Positions 1-12,779 of a stretch of 64,000 bases of DNA are shown one piece after another. Below the pieces are notes generated by a model. The model was not told the origin of the DNA and ran no database searches. It saw only the letters and a program-made list of their open reading frames with translations. The position numbers and the translations under genes are program-made. Position 1 is the first letter of the stretch; each line of letters opens with the position of its first letter. Source of the stretch: Hydrogenophaga sp. SL48 (GTDB taxonomy: Bacteria > Pseudomonadota > Gammaproteobacteria > Burkholderiales > Burkholderiaceae_C). The stretch lies in the NCBI RefSeq assembly GCF_021729865.1, contig NZ_CP063400.1, positions 1,550,001-1,614,000 on the forward strand, given 5' to 3'.

Positions 1-571
1 TCTCTTTCACCGCGAGTGCGACGTTGCTGTCCTTGATCTCGCCATGGAAACCGGCCTTGCGTGCCAGCGTGCTGTTCACGCCGTCGGCCAGGATCACCAC
101 GTCGGCGTACACGTCGCCGGCTTCGCGGTCGCACTGCACGCCCACCACCTGCTCGCCGTCCATGATCAGGTGGTTGACCGTGGTCTCGCAGATCAGCAGC
201 GCACCGGCCTCGCGCACCTTGGAACTGAACCACTTGTCGAACTGCGCCCGGATGATGGTGTAGCGGTTGTAAGGCGGCTTGTTGTAGTCGTCGCTGCGGT
301 AGTGCGTGCCGACGAAGCTGTTGTCGTCGAGCACCCAGACGCGCTGTTCGATGATGTGGCGCTCCAGCGGCGCGTCGTCGCGGAAGTCGGGAATGATCTT
401 CTCCAGCGCGTCGCTGTAGAGGATGGCGCCCTGCACGTTTTTCGAACCCGGGTATTCGCCGCGTTCGATCTGCAGAACCTTGAGGCCGGCCTTGGCCAGG
501 GTGTAGGCGCAGGCGTTGCCCGAGGGCCCCGCGCCCACCACGATGGCGTCGAATTGAGAGGGTTTTTTCAT
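1..571 (-). CDS. fixC: FixC, electron transfer flavoprotein-quinone oxidoreductase (partial)
   Basis: N-terminal 190 codons of an ETF-quinone oxidoreductase-like flavoprotein; the rest lies beyond base 1. The start is the ATG at 571, 27 bases after the fixB stop. A Rossmann FAD motif ([13 protein letters not shown]) sits at about residues 10-22, followed by a glutamate ([12 protein letters not shown]) typical of FixC. In the family, FixC joins FixAB and FixX in the flavin-bifurcating complex that supplies low-potential electrons to nitrogenase. It is the last visible gene of the nifV-cysE-nifW-fixABC operon. Partial only because of the window edge. Confidence 0.93.
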   Translation of the reverse strand, partial: MKKPSQFDAIVVGAGPSGNACAYTLAKAGLKVLQIERGEYPGSKNVQGAILYSDALEKIIPDFRDDAPLERHIIEQRVWVLDDNSFVGTHYRSDDYNKPPYNRYTIIRAQFDKWFSSKVREAGALLICETTVNHLIMDGEQVVGVQCDREAGDVYADVVILADGVNSTLARKAGFHGEIKDSNVALAVKE

Positions 572-598
572 GGCGTTCCCCAGAGGTGGTGGACGGGA

Positions 599-1708
599 TC
601 AAGCAACCAGCGCGCTGCGCTTGGACAGGTGTTCGGCGAACGCCTTGGTCAGCGCGGGCAGCACCAGCATCGCGTTGCCGACGATGCCGTAGTGCGCGAA
701 TTCGAAGATGGGCGCATTCGGGTCGGTGTTGATGGCCACGATCACGTCCGCGCCCTCCATGCCCACGCGGTGCTGCACCGCGCCGCTGATGCCGGCGGCG
801 ATGTAGAGCTTGGGCCGCACGGTCTTGCCGGTCTGGCCCACCTGGCGATCCGCCTCGACCCAGCCGGCCTGCACGCAGGGGCGGGTGGAACCCACCTCGC
901 CGCCGAGCACACGCGCCAGTTCGAACACCAGCTTGAAGTTGTCGGGGTTCTTCAGGCCCTTGCCGCCGCTCACGATCACGTCCGCGTAGGGCAGGTTGAT
1001 CTTGTTGCTGTTCGCATCCGCGATGAAGTCCAGCAGCTTGGTGACGATCTGCGTCTCGACCATGCCGAGCGTGTCATGGATCAGGTTGCCGGTGCGGCTG
1101 CTGTCGGCCTTGGGCATCAGCATCACGCGCGGGCGCACCGTGGCCATCTGTGGCCGGTAGGCCAGGGTCATGATGGTGCAGTAGAGCGAGCCGCCGAAGG
1201 TCGGGCGGGTGGCGGCCAGGGCCTTGGAGACCGGGTCGATGTTGAGCTCGGTGCAGTCGGCGGTCAGGCCGGTGAGCAGGGTGGTGGCCACCGAGCCCGC
1301 GAGGTCGCGACCTTGTGAGGTGGCACCCAGCAGCAGGATCTCGGGCTTGTACTTGTTCACCAGATCGGTCAGGCCCTTGGTGAAGGGCTCGTTGCGGTAG
1401 CCCTTGAGCACCGGGTCGGTCACGATGTACACGGTGTCGGCGCCGAAGCTGATGGCCTCGGCCGCGAACTTGTCCAGGTGCTCGTCGGCGCCGCCCAGCA
1501 GCACCGCACCCACCTGGCTGCCCAAGGTGTCTGCCAGCTTGCGCGCTTCGCCCAGCAGCTCCCATGACACGCTGTGCACATGGCCGCGGTCGTGTTCGAC
1601 GAACACCCAGACGCCTTTGTAGGCCTTGAGTTCGTCCGACAGTTCGAGGTTGCGGCCGCGACCGGCAGGGCGCTTGGCGGGTGCAGCAGGTGTGGTGGGG
1701 GCGTTCAT
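599..1708 (-). CDS. fixB: FixB, electron transfer flavoprotein alpha subunit
   Basis: 369 residues, normal for FixB. The N-terminal half is the ETF alpha/beta nucleotide-binding fold. The C-terminal part (about residues 245-345) is the ETF-alpha FAD domain, with [20 protein letters not shown] and [12 protein letters not shown] motifs. Its ATG overlaps the fixA stop as ATGA, so the subunits are translationally coupled. A short Ala/Pro/Lys-rich tail precedes the ETF domain (residues 1-18). Together with FixA it forms the bifurcating ETF that feeds nitrogenase; the nif operon context separates it from the housekeeping beta-oxidation ETF. Confidence 0.95.
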   Translation of the reverse strand: MNAPTTPAAPAKRPAGRGRNLELSDELKAYKGVWVFVEHDRGHVHSVSWELLGEARKLADTLGSQVGAVLLGGADEHLDKFAAEAISFGADTVYIVTDPVLKGYRNEPFTKGLTDLVNKYKPEILLLGATSQGRDLAGSVATTLLTGLTADCTELNIDPVSKALAATRPTFGGSLYCTIMTLAYRPQMATVRPRVMLMPKADSSRTGNLIHDTLGMVETQIVTKLLDFIADANSNKINLPYADVIVSGGKGLKNPDNFKLVFELARVLGGEVGSTRPCVQAGWVEADRQVGQTGKTVRPKLYIAAGISGAVQHRVGMEGADVIVAINTDPNAPIFEFAHYGIVGNAMLVLPALTKAFAEHLSKRSALVA

Positions 1709-2553
1709 GCTTCTTCCTTCATCAAGAGATCGGCTTCGAGCGTGGGGTGGCGCGTGAAAACCTTCTGCAGCAGGTTCAACGAGATGTCGCGCAGGTTGGA
1801 GGTTTCCAGGTCCAGCATCTCCACCTTCTCGGTGCGTGGCGAAGGGCCGAAGACCTTGCTCACCACGGTGGGCGAACCCTTCAGACCGATCTTGTCGAGG
1901 TCTTCAATGGCCGCCTGCTCCTTGCTCCATTTGCGCACCGGATACGCGGCGGCGTGGATCATGGCGGGCAGGTTGGCGAAGCGCATCTCGTTGGTGTTCT
2001 CCAGCATCGTGATCAGGCAGGGCAGGGCCGTCTTCAGCACCTGCACACCACCTTCGGCGCGGCGCTCGACCGTGATCGTGCGGCCGTCCAGATCGGTCTC
2101 GACGATGCGTGACACATAGGTCAGCAGCTGCAGGCCCATGCGCTTGGCGATGCCCGGGCCGACCTGGGCGGTGTCGCCGTCGATGGTCTGCTTGCCGGTG
2201 AAGACGATGTCCACCGCCTGCTCCTTGGCGATCTGGCGGATGCCCGCGGCCAGCGCGTACGAAGTGGCGAGCGTGTCGGCGCCGGCGAAGGCGCGGTCGG
2301 TCACGAGCACGGCGTCGTCGGCACCGAAGCTGATGCACTTGCGCAGCGCCTCTTCGGCCTGCGGCGGCCCCATGCACAACACGGTCACCTTGCCGCCGAA
2401 CTTGTCCTTGAGGCGCAGCGCCTCTTCGAGCGAGAACAGGTCGTAGGGGTTGACGATGGCCGGCACGCCCTGGCGCATGATGGTGTTGGTGACCGGGTGG
2501 ACGCGGATCTGTGCCGAGTCCGGAACCTGCTTGATGCAGACGACGATGTGCAT
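1705..2553 (-). CDS. fixA: FixA, electron transfer flavoprotein beta subunit
   Basis: 282 residues from the ATG at 2553, the usual FixA length. The reading frame stays open further upstream, but homology begins exactly at [18 protein letters not shown], the standard FixA N-terminus, and the upstream part overlaps nifW. Conserved ETF-beta features include [15 protein letters not shown] and [19 protein letters not shown]. It lies 20 bases after nifW and overlaps fixB by four bases. Its role is the beta subunit of the FixABCX electron-bifurcating complex. Confidence 0.95.
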   Translation of the reverse strand: MHIVVCIKQVPDSAQIRVHPVTNTIMRQGVPAIVNPYDLFSLEEALRLKDKFGGKVTVLCMGPPQAEEALRKCISFGADDAVLVTDRAFAGADTLATSYALAAGIRQIAKEQAVDIVFTGKQTIDGDTAQVGPGIAKRMGLQLLTYVSRIVETDLDGRTITVERRAEGGVQVLKTALPCLITMLENTNEMRFANLPAMIHAAAYPVRKWSKEQAAIEDLDKIGLKGSPTVVSKVFGPSPRTEKVEMLDLETSNLRDISLNLLQKVFTRHPTLEADLLMKEEA

Positions 2554-2573
2554 GGTTTTCTCCGTTGCGGGGT

Positions 2574-2912
2574 TCAGGCGACAGCGCGTTGCGGCAGCGA
2601 TGTTTTCAGGCTGTCCAGCGTCACGTGCTGTTTGCCGCCGACGTCCTGGAATACTTTGAACACCTTTTCCTGCGCGGGCGTGGACTTCACGAAGTCGGCG
2701 TAGGCCTTGACCAGCTGTTCGCGGTAGACGGTGTAGAGCGCGAGCTCGTCGTCGGCCGAAGGCAGGGTCTGCTGGCGGATGTACTGGAAGAAGCGCTTGA
2801 GGATGTGCAGGCGGCTCACGTTGACCACCGACTGCTCGAACGGCACGCCGAAGTACTGCAGGAAGTCCTCGGCCGAGGACAGGGCCTTGAGCTGTTGAAC
2901 GAAGTTTTCCAT
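2574..2912 (-). CDS. nifW: NifW, nitrogenase stabilising/protective protein
   Basis: 112 residues, typical for NifW. The N-terminus (LSSAEDFLQYFGVPFEQSVVNVSRLHIL) carries the family hallmark. NifW is known to associate with the MoFe protein and to help its maturation or protection from oxygen. The gene begins 6 bases after the cysE stop and lies between cysE and fixA, an order seen in other proteobacterial nif regions. No unusual features. Confidence 0.92.
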   Translation of the reverse strand: MENFVQQLKALSSAEDFLQYFGVPFEQSVVNVSRLHILKRFFQYIRQQTLPSADDELALYTVYREQLVKAYADFVKSTPAQEKVFKVFQDVGGKQHVTLDSLKTSLPQRAVA

Positions 2913-2918
2913 TGGGAG

Positions 2919-3719
2919 TTACTCCACGGTGGCGGGTTGTAGATGGGGTTTCGCGGTCGCGAACCCCGGTTCGGCACATTGATCGTCACAAAGGCCGCAG
3001 GCGTTGTCGGCACCGGCCAGGCCTTTCAAGCCTTCCAGGCCCTGGCTGTGGGCCAGGCATCGCTCCAACTGGGCCACGCGGTCGAGCAGGCAGGCAATCG
3101 CCTTGCCCACGGGGTCGGGAATGAGGTGGTGTTCGAGGTCGAAGCCGTGCGTGGTGCGGCGCGCGGGAGCGACCACGCGGCCCGGGATGCCGACCACGGT
3201 GGCGCCGGCCGGCACGGCCTCGATCACCACCGAATTGGCCGCCACGCGGGCGCCATCGCCGACCTTGATCGGGCCAAGGATCTTTGCGCCGGCGCCCACC
3301 ACCACCTGGTGGCCCAGGGTGGGGTGGCGCTTGCCGGCGTGCCAGCTCGTGCCGCCCAGCGTGACACCGTGGTAGACCGTGACGTCGTCACCGACCTCGG
3401 CCGTTTCGCCGATCACGACACCGGTGCCGTGGTCGATGAAGAAGCGCGCGCCGATGCGCGCGCCGGGATGGATGTCGATCTGCGTCAGCGCACGCGACAC
3501 GAACGACAGCCAGCGCGGCAGGTAGCGCCAGCCGCGGCTCCACAGCGCGTGAGCCAGGCGGTGCATGGCAATCGCCTGCAGGCCGGGGTAGATGGTCCAG
3601 ACCTCGATCAGGCTGCGTGCGGCCGGATCGCGGGTGAGCACACAGCGCGCGTCTTCACGCAGCAGGCTGAACCAGCTGGAGGGCGCAGTGGAGGCAGCGG
3701 CCGTGGCGTCGGCGTTCAT
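2919..3719 (-). CDS. nifP: Serine O-acetyltransferase of the nif cluster (CysE/NifP)
   Basis: 266 residues from the ATG at 3719, which has a GGAGG ribosome site 10 bases upstream; an in-frame start 7 codons earlier is less likely. It contains the N-terminal helical SATase domain and a left-handed beta-helix hexapeptide domain (about residues 90-190) with [29 protein letters not shown]. It makes O-acetylserine, the acceptor for cysteine synthesis. Nif-linked copies (NifP) raise cysteine supply for NifS/IscS-driven cluster assembly. The C-terminal tail (about residues 200-266) contains four cysteines ([16 protein letters not shown]) and is not part of the catalytic fold, which is unusual. NifP rather than housekeeping CysE is inferred from the operon. 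Confidence 0.9.
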   Translation of the reverse strand: MNADATAAASTAPSSWFSLLREDARCVLTRDPAARSLIEVWTIYPGLQAIAMHRLAHALWSRGWRYLPRWLSFVSRALTQIDIHPGARIGARFFIDHGTGVVIGETAEVGDDVTVYHGVTLGGTSWHAGKRHPTLGHQVVVGAGAKILGPIKVGDGARVAANSVVIEAVPAGATVVGIPGRVVAPARRTTHGFDLEHHLIPDPVGKAIACLLDRVAQLERCLAHSQGLEGLKGLAGADNACGLCDDQCAEPGFATAKPHLQPATVE

Positions 3720-3780
3720 TGGAGTGCCTCCGCGCTGCACGCTGCGGCACGAGCACCCTTCGGAGCGGCCGTGCGGGTGC

Positions 3781-4938
3781 TCATGCCCGTCCCCAGGCCG
3801 GCGCCACGTGGGCCATGTTGTGCGCGTCCATCAAAAAGCCGCGCAGCTCTTCGGGTGTGGCTTCTTGCTTCACGCGCATGGCGTGTTCGCGGATGCGGGC
3901 CAGCACGCGTTCGGTCAGCGCATCGTCTTCAATCGCCAGACCCATGGCACCAAAGGCCAGGCGCACGGCCTGCGAACCCGAGTGTTTGCCGAGCACGGTG
4001 CGGCGCTCGCGACCGAGTTCACCCGGGTCGAAGCCTTCGTAGGTCGAGGGGTGCTTCTGCAGGCCGTCGATGTGGATGCCCGACTCGTGCGTGAACACGG
4101 CCTCGCCGACGATGCTTTTGTTGAAGGCCACCGAGCGTCCGGAAGCGCGTGCCACGAGTTGCGAAATGCCGAGCAGGGCGTGGGTGTCGACGCCGGTGTC
4201 GGTCTGTTGCAGATGACGCGCGGCCATCACCACCTCTTCCAGCGCGGCGTTGCCGGCGCGTTCGCCCAGGCCATTGACGGTGGTGTTGGCGTGGGTCGCG
4301 CCGGCGCGCGCGGCGGCCAGGGTGTTGGCGGTGGCGAGGCCCAGGTCGTCGTGGGCGTGCATCTCGATGTCGATGTCCACCGCGTCGCGCAGGCGGGCGA
4401 TGGCGTCGAAGGTGGCAAATGGGTCGAGCACACCCAGGGTGTCGGCGAAGCGGATGCGGCTGGCGCCTGCGGCCTTGGCGCGTTTGGCCACTTCGATCAG
4501 GAAAACGATGTCGGCACGCGATGCGTCTTCGGCACCGAAAGAAATCTGGCGCCCGCTCTGCGCGGCCTGGCTGATCAGGCGCGTGACCTGCTCCAGCACC
4601 CACTCGCGCGACTGGCGCAGCTTGTATTGCAGGTGGATGTCGGAGACCGGGATCGAGAGGTGCACGATCTGCGCGTTGCAGCGCAGCGCGCTGGCGAGGT
4701 CGGTCTCGGTCAGGCGGCCCCAGACCATCAGCCAGGCTGGCAGCTTCAACGCAGCGATGGCGTTGATGCAGGCGATCTCTTCGTCGCCCATGGCCGGGAT
4801 GCCGATTTCCATCTCGGCCACACCCGCGGCCGAGAGGGCCGAGGCGATGGCGCATTTCTCGGACACCGTGAACGCCACCCCGGCGGTCTGTTCGCCGTCG
4901 CGCAGCGTGGTGTCGTTGATGATGAGATTGCGTGGCAT
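3781..4938 (-). CDS. nifV: NifV, homocitrate synthase
   Basis: 385 residues from the ATG at 4938. It is a pyruvate-carboxyltransferase (TIM barrel) enzyme with the N-terminal [16 protein letters not shown] motif and the [21 protein letters not shown] metal-binding signature near residue 195. NifV condenses acetyl-CoA with 2-oxoglutarate to homocitrate, the organic ligand of FeMo-co. The length and the lack of a C-terminal regulatory domain fit NifV rather than LeuA. It is the first gene of the operon and is directly preceded by a sigma-54 promoter with a NifA site. Confidence 0.94.
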   Translation of the reverse strand: MPRNLIINDTTLRDGEQTAGVAFTVSEKCAIASALSAAGVAEMEIGIPAMGDEEIACINAIAALKLPAWLMVWGRLTETDLASALRCNAQIVHLSIPVSDIHLQYKLRQSREWVLEQVTRLISQAAQSGRQISFGAEDASRADIVFLIEVAKRAKAAGASRIRFADTLGVLDPFATFDAIARLRDAVDIDIEMHAHDDLGLATANTLAAARAGATHANTTVNGLGERAGNAALEEVVMAARHLQQTDTGVDTHALLGISQLVARASGRSVAFNKSIVGEAVFTHESGIHIDGLQKHPSTYEGFDPGELGRERRTVLGKHSGSQAVRLAFGAMGLAIEDDALTERVLARIREHAMRVKQEATPEELRGFLMDAHNMAHVAPAWGRA

Positions 4939-4966
4939 GTGAGCGGCATCCTTTGGTGGGCTTGAT

Positions 4967-4983
4967 CGCAAGCACCGTGCCAC
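4967..4983 (-). promoter_or_regulatory. Sigma-54 (-24/-12) promoter of the nifV operon
   Basis: On the minus strand the sequence reads TGGCAC-GGTGC-TTGCG, a perfect match to the RpoN consensus TGGCAC-N5-TTGC with the GG-N10-GC spacing. Transcription should start near 4956, giving a leader of about 18 bases before the nifV ATG at 4938. Confidence 0.88.
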
Positions 4984-5086
4984 CTGTTTGGACGCTTCAA
5001 AACCCGCTTTCTCTCGGCATGTGGGGTTGGTTTGTCGGGTCTGGTCTGCTGGGCGCGTTCTGCCCTTGCTTTGCCTCTGTCGGAAA

Positions 5087-5102
5087 TGTGTTGTTTCGGA
5101 CA
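5087..5102. promoter_or_regulatory. NifA upstream activator site for nifV
   Basis: TGT-GTTGTTTCGG-ACA, an exact TGT-N10-ACA NifA binding motif. It is centred about 110 bases upstream of the -24 element of the nifV promoter, a normal enhancer distance. It lies only about 10 bases outside the long inverted-repeat element that starts near 5112. Confidence 0.8.
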
Positions 5103-5111
5103 GGGGTGCGG

Positions 5112-5680
5112 GTTCTCTCGGGTTGCACCTCGCGGCCAATGCGTGTGCGGGCAGGCCGCAGCGCTTCGGTGAGGCGGTCGGCGCTGCGCACCGACTTCCC
5201 TGTGATGCTCGCGACCGTGGCCCGTCGCCAAACTCGCTGCGTTCGCTGGCGCTCTCTCCGCTCAAACAATGGCGACGAGTCAGTCAACGAAGCGCGCTGC
5301 GCGCGCGGCCACGGTCACTGCGCTTCTCGGCGCCTCACAGGCGCGCTACGGCCTACCCGCACACGCCTTGGCAAACAGCAGTGTTGGCGCGCCACTGGTG
5401 GAGAGCAAACCTCCCTTCTTGCTGCGGCAGGCGCTGTCCGGTGGGGGCGATTTCTGGGGCGGCTGTGACCGCCAGCCTGGGGCCGGGCGCGCAAGTGCGC
5501 GCTTCGTTTCTGACTCGCGGCCACTGTCTGAGCGGAGAGAGCGCAGCGAACGCAGCGAGTTTGGCCGCGCCGGCTCCAGGCTGGTGGGCGCAGCGGAGTC
5601 GGCGCAAAGCGCCGACCGTCCCAGCATGAGCCCCCGCCGGGCAGCGCCTGCCGCAGCCGCGAGGTGCTGCGAACGAAACC
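5112..5680. repeat. Long dispersed non-coding inverted-repeat element, copy 1
   Basis: This 569-base stretch between fdx and nifV matches 37459-38020 along its whole length, by eye about 80-85% identical. It has no credible gene; all frames are crossed by short GC-rich open frames without ribosome sites. It is built as a hyphenated palindrome: GCACCTCGCGGC near 5125 pairs with GCCGCGAGGTGC near 5658, and a 36-37 base arm at 5228-5264 (reading CCAAACTCGCTGCG...) is the reverse complement of 5529-5564. It contains many sub-palindromes (GGTCGGCGCTGCGCACCGAC type). Function unknown. Confidence 0.85.
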
Positions 5681-5694
5681 AATGAAAAACTCTG

Positions 5695-6030
5695 TCAGTG
5701 CTCCCGCGCATGGTTGCGCGTGTGGCGCGGAAACTCGATCACCAGATCGGCCTCACGCAGCTTCACGCAACAGGCCAGGCGCGACTGCGCGTCCAATCCC
5801 CAGGCGTGGTCGAGCTGGTCTTCTTCGTCGTCCTTCGGCTTGGACAACGAAGCGCCACCTTCCCGCACGTAGACATGGCATGTCGCGCAGGCTGCCACCA
5901 TCTCGCAGGCGTGTTCGATGGCGATCCCGTGCGCCAGCATGCCCTCACACAGGGACTCACCCTTTTGCAGTTCGATCTCACGCCCCTCGGGGCAGAGGTC
6001 TGGGTGGGGCAACAGACGGACTTTGGGCAT
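5695..6030 (-). CDS. fdx: Isc-type [2Fe-2S] ferredoxin
   Basis: 111 residues, the size of adrenodoxin-like Fdx of isc operons. Cluster ligands appear as C-X5-C-X2-C (CEMVAACATC, about residues 42-51) and a later cysteine in SRLACCV (about residue 85). N-terminal PKVRLLPHPDLCPEG and the acidic DDEEDQLDHAWGL segment are typical of IscFdx. It starts 7 bases after the hscA stop and is the last gene of the isc operon. It supplies electrons for cluster assembly on IscU. Confidence 0.93.
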   Translation of the reverse strand: MPKVRLLPHPDLCPEGREIELQKGESLCEGMLAHGIAIEHACEMVAACATCHVYVREGGASLSKPKDDEEDQLDHAWGLDAQSRLACCVKLREADLVIEFPRHTRNHAREH

Positions 6031-6037
6031 GGGGTTC

Positions 6038-7915
<1,878 letters not shown>

Positions 7916-7923
7916 GTCAACGT

Positions 7924-8036
7924 ACCCCCCGTTTCTTGCTCACTGCGTGTAGCCGAATCCCCCCCAGGGGGCGCACCCAGCGGCCCGGCAAAGCCGGTTC
8001 CGCGGGTGCCCTGGAACGTGCTTCGCTGCGCTCGCA
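7924..8036 (+). repeat. REP-like palindromic repeat (class B)
   Basis: About 110 bases in the iscA-hscA gap. It contains CCCCCCAGGGGGC, the palindrome GGCCCGGCAAAGCCGG and GCTTCGCTGCGCTCGC. Relatives occur at 9411-9497 (inverted), 28291-28401 and 31289-31367. Repeats of this kind are common between genes in Comamonadaceae. Confidence 0.75.
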
Positions 8037-8056
8037 GAGGGATGCGGAGAGGTGTT

Positions 8057-8380
8057 TCATACGGCGAAGCTCTCGCCACATCCGCAGCTGTTTTTCGCGT
8101 TCGGGTTGTTGAACTTGAAGCCTTCGTTCAGGCCTTCGCGCACAAAGTCGAGCTCTGTTCCGTCCAGCATGGCCAGGCTCTTGGCGTCGACGATGAGCTT
8201 GGTTCCCTGGGTCTCGAAGCACTGGTCGTCGGCGTTCAGGGTGTCGACGAATTCCAGTGCGTAGGCGAAGCCCGAGCAGCCGCTGGTCTTGACCGCGAGG
8301 CGCAGACCAATGCCGCTGCCGCGCTTGGCCAGGGATTTTTCAACGTGCCGCGCGGCGGCGGGGGTCAGTGAAACTTGCAT
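8057..8380 (-). CDS. iscA: IscA, A-type iron-sulfur carrier
   Basis: 107 residues with the three conserved cysteines of A-type carriers: SGCSGFAY at about residue 35, and the C-terminal CGCG pair at about 99-101. It receives clusters from IscU and passes them to target proteins. It sits between the ErpA-like gene and hscA in the isc operon. Two A-type carriers in one operon is unusual for a canonical isc set. Confidence 0.93.
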   Translation of the reverse strand: MQVSLTPAAARHVEKSLAKRGSGIGLRLAVKTSGCSGFAYALEFVDTLNADDQCFETQGTKLIVDAKSLAMLDGTELDFVREGLNEGFKFNNPNAKNSCGCGESFAV

Positions 8381-8471
8381 GGGGTTTCCTTTCTTCTTTG
8401 GCTGGCTGGCCCCTCACCCCAGCCCTCTCCCCAGAGGGGCGAGGGAGCAAGGCGGAAGCGGGGATGCCATC

Positions 8472-8849
8472 TCAAACTGAAAAAGAGCTGCCGCAACCGC
8501 AGGTCGTGGCGGCGTTCGGGTTGTGGATCACGAAACGCGAGCCTTCCAGGCCGTCCTCGAAATCGACCCGTGCACCCAGCACGTACTGCTGGCTCATGGC
8601 GTCCACGACCAGGGCCACGCCGGCGGTCACGGTCAGGGTGTCGTCTTCGTTGACCTGGTCGTCGAAAGCGAAGCCGTACGAGAAACCCGAGCAACCGCCG
8701 CCGGTCACGTACAGGCGCAGCTTGAGGTTGGGGTTGCCCTCTTCGACGATCAGTTCGGCCACCTTGGCCGCGGCCGCTGGCGTGAACTCCAGCATGGGCG
8801 GCATGGCGATGGGGTCGGCGGGGGTTGAGGCAGCGGCAGCGACTTGCAT
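8472..8849 (-). CDS. ErpA-like iron-sulfur insertion protein
   Basis: 125 residues: a short Ala-rich leader (about 1-17), then an HesB/IscA fold with [11 protein letters not shown] and C-terminal TTCGCGSSF. The segment [33 protein letters not shown] is closer to ErpA than to IscA. A start at an inner methionine ([12 protein letters not shown]) is possible, which would shorten the protein to normal ErpA length. It lies between iscU and iscA. Confidence 0.88.
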   Translation of the reverse strand: MQVAAAASTPADPIAMPPMLEFTPAAAAKVAELIVEEGNPNLKLRLYVTGGGCSGFSYGFAFDDQVNEDDTLTVTAGVALVVDAMSQQYVLGARVDFEDGLEGSRFVIHNPNAATTCGCGSSFSV

Positions 8850-8886
8850 GGTGGTGACTCCGGTGGTGGTGTGGGGCGATGAGGTT

Positions 8887-9324
8887 TCAGCGCGTGCTGG
8901 AGGCGCAGGCGGGCTGCTCCGAGACCAGGGTGGCGGCTTCGCCGGTGGCCTGGCGCGAGCGGAAGTCGGCCACGGCCGCCTTGATCGCGTCTTCGGCCAG
9001 GATGGAGCAGTGGATCTTCACGGGCGGCAGGGCCAGCTCTTCGGCGATCTGCGAGTTCTTGATCGCGAGCGCTTCGTCCAGCGTGCGCCCGCGCACCCAC
9101 TCGGTCACCAGCGAGCTCGACGCGATGGCCGAGCCGCAGCCGTAGGTCTTGAACTTGGCGTCTTCGATCACGCCCTGCGCGTTGACGCGGATCTGCAGGC
9201 GCATCACGTCGCCGCAGGCCGGCGCGCCGACCATGCCGGTGCCGACGCTGGCGTCGTTGGCGTCGAAGGCGCCCACGTTGCGCGGGTTTTCATAGTGATC
9301 GACGACTTGTTCGCTGTAGGCCAT
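8887..9324 (-). CDS. iscU: IscU, Fe-S cluster scaffold
   Basis: 145 residues from the ATG at 9324 ([20 protein letters not shown]). The frame is open further upstream into repeat sequence, but homology starts here. Scaffold cysteines lie in [21 protein letters not shown] and [11 protein letters not shown], and the HscA recognition motif LPPVK is intact. It lacks the ferredoxin-like and NifU C-terminal domains, so it is IscU and not the modular NifU. It extends about 17 residues past the usual end ([11 protein letters not shown]) with an extra cysteine. Confidence 0.94.
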   Translation of the reverse strand: MAYSEQVVDHYENPRNVGAFDANDASVGTGMVGAPACGDVMRLQIRVNAQGVIEDAKFKTYGCGSAIASSSLVTEWVRGRTLDEALAIKNSQIAEELALPPVKIHCSILAEDAIKAAVADFRSRQATGEAATLVSEQPACASSTR

Positions 9325-9410
9325 GGTGTTACTCCAGAAGGGGGTGAGTGGGTTACAGGGCGCTGATGCAGAGACCGGCATCAAGCGAGGTGTCTCAAGC
9401 CGGGAATGCC

Positions 9411-9497
9411 GCAGAACCGGCTTTGCCGGGCTGCTGGCATTGCCCCTTGAGGGGCGGAGCGGCGACGCGCAGCGCGCAAGCGACGGGGGTGGGCATG
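9411..9497 (-). repeat. REP-like palindromic repeat (class B, inverted)
   Basis: Between iscU and iscS: GAACCGGCTTTGCCGGGC followed by GCCCCTTGAGGGGC. It is the reverse-complement orientation of the element at 7924-8036. No gene is seen here. Confidence 0.7.
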
Positions 9498-9504
9498 TTG
9501 GTCA

Positions 9505-10749
9505 TCAATGCTCCGACCACTGGATCGTGCTGAGGTCGATGCCGGCCTGCACCATGTCCCACAGCGGGCTCATGGCGCGCAGGCGGTTCACGACCTCGGT
9601 GACCTGGGCAATCGTGAAATCGATCTCTTCAACCGTGGTGAAGCGGCCGATGGAAAAACGCACCGAACTGTGCGCGAGCTCGTCGCTGCGGCCCATGGCG
9701 CGCAACACGTAGCTCGGCTCCAGGCTGGCCGAGGTGCAGGCCGAGCCCGACGACACGGCCACGCCCTTGATGCCCATCAGCAGCGACTCGCCTTCGACGT
9801 AGTTGAAGCTGCAGTTGAGGTACTGCACGGCGCGCTGGCTCTCGTCGCCGTTGAGCACCACGCAGTCCATCTTCTGGAAGCCGGCCCAGAGGCGGTCGCG
9901 CAGGGTCTTGATGCGCGCGTTGTCGGCGGCCATGTTGTCGCGCGCCAGCCAGAAGGCCTCGCCCATGCCCACGATCTGGTGCGTGGCCAGCGTGCCCGAG
10001 CGCATGCCACGTTCGTGGCCACCGCCGTGCATCTGCGCGTCGATGCGCACGCGCGGCTTGCGCCGCACGTACAGGGCGCCGATGCCCTTGGGGCCGTAGA
10101 TCTTGTGCGCCGAGAGCGAGAGCAGATCCACCGGCAGCACGTCCAGATCGATCACCACCTTGCCGGCGGCCTGGGCCGCGTCCACGTGGAAGACCACGCC
10201 CTGGGCGCGGCAGATGGCGCCCAGCGCAGCGATGTCCTGGATCACGCCGGTCTCGTTGTTGACCATCATCACCGAGGCCAGCACCGTGTCGGGTCGCAAC
10301 GCGGCTTCGAACACCGCGATGTCGAGCAGGCCGCTGGGCAGCACCGGCAGCACCGTGACCTCATAGCCTTCGCGCTCCAGCTCGCGCATGCTGTCGAGCA
10401 CCGCCTTGTGTTCGGTCGCGACCGTGATCAGGTGCTTGCCCTTGGCGCGGTTGAAATGCGCGGCGCCCTTGATCGCGAGGTTGTTCGATTCGGTGGCGCC
10501 GGAGGTCCAGACGATCTCGCGCGGGTCGGCGTTGATCAGCGAGCAGACCTGTTCGCGCGCCAGCTCCACCGCCTCGTCGGCGGCCCAGCCAAACGCATGC
10601 GAGCGACTCGCCGGATTGCCATACAACTCCGTCAGATAGGGAATCATCTTGTTCGCCACGCGGCGGTCCACGGGAGTGGTGGCGGCGTAGTCGAGGTAGA
10701 CGCTGGCGGCGGCACGGGCGGGGGCGGGATCTCGGCTGCTGAGCGACAT
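9505..10749 (-). CDS. iscS: IscS, cysteine desulfurase
   Basis: 414 residues from the ATG at 10749; the longer open frame upstream overlaps the promoter and is rejected. PLP lysine motif [18 protein letters not shown] and the active-site cysteine loop [17 protein letters not shown] identify a group I desulfurase of IscS type. The C-terminus ends [21 protein letters not shown] as in IscS, the IscU docking tail. It is the first gene of the operon and lies behind a perfect sigma-54 promoter, so it probably serves as the nif cysteine desulfurase although its sequence is IscS-like. No iscR precedes it. Confidence 0.94.
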   Translation of the reverse strand: MSLSSRDPAPARAAASVYLDYAATTPVDRRVANKMIPYLTELYGNPASRSHAFGWAADEAVELAREQVCSLINADPREIVWTSGATESNNLAIKGAAHFNRAKGKHLITVATEHKAVLDSMRELEREGYEVTVLPVLPSGLLDIAVFEAALRPDTVLASVMMVNNETGVIQDIAALGAICRAQGVVFHVDAAQAAGKVVIDLDVLPVDLLSLSAHKIYGPKGIGALYVRRKPRVRIDAQMHGGGHERGMRSGTLATHQIVGMGEAFWLARDNMAADNARIKTLRDRLWAGFQKMDCVVLNGDESQRAVQYLNCSFNYVEGESLLMGIKGVAVSSGSACTSASLEPSYVLRAMGRSDELAHSSVRFSIGRFTTVEEIDFTIAQVTEVVNRLRAMSPLWDMVQAGIDLSTIQWSEH

Positions 10750-10788
10750 GGAAGACTCCAGACAAATGGGGTGGGCCGCAGCACTTTC

Positions 10789-10805
10789 CGCAATTTCGGT
10801 GCCAT
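10789..10805 (-). promoter_or_regulatory. Sigma-54 (-24/-12) promoter of the isc operon
   Basis: On the minus strand TGGCAC-CGAAA-TTGCG, a perfect RpoN consensus with GG-N10-GC spacing. Start expected near 10778, about 30 bases before the iscS ATG. I found no exact TGT-N10-ACA site between here and nifA. Confidence 0.85.
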
Positions 10806-10946
10806 GCCATTTGTTGCCTGTTCGCGACGTTTTTCGGCCTGTTTTGTGGGTTTTGTTCGCGCCATCCGCCGTGTCATCGAACAGCCCTGTCCGGTTTGTC
10901 GGAAAGCCGGGTGGCATGCGACCGGCGGCAGCCAACAAGAGGTCGT

Positions 10947-10962
10947 TGGTGCATTTCTTGCG
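10947..10962 (+). promoter_or_regulatory. Possible sigma-54 promoter of nifA
   Basis: TTGGTGC-ATTTC-TTGCG on the plus strand: GG-N10-GC spacing and a good -12 box, with a weaker -24 box (TGGTGC). It lies about 120 bases before the nifA ATG. nifA is transcribed from an RpoN promoter in some betaproteobacteria, so this is plausible but not certain. Confidence 0.45.
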
Positions 10963-11082
10963 TGATGACGTTCTCGAAGGTGGTTTTTGGTGTCAGAAAT
11001 CCCGGCGTTGGTGCTCACCGGCCACGCTGGACCCGACCTTGCCTTTCACAGGTTCCTGCCTTGCACCTACCCGGAGCGCACC

Positions 11083-12774
<1,692 letters not shown>

Positions 12775-12779
12775 TCTAG

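Noticed and set aside
1705..2979. FixA start far upstream giving 424 residues
   Set aside because: The added part is antisense-like, overlaps nifW and lacks homology; [13 protein letters not shown] is the family start.
5269..5711. Several 60-140 codon frames inside the long repeat
   Set aside because: They exist on both strands, lack start signals and differ between the two repeat copies.
8887..9324. Assignment as NifU
   Set aside because: Only the IscU scaffold domain with LPPVK is present; the central 2Fe-2S and C-terminal NifU domains are absent.
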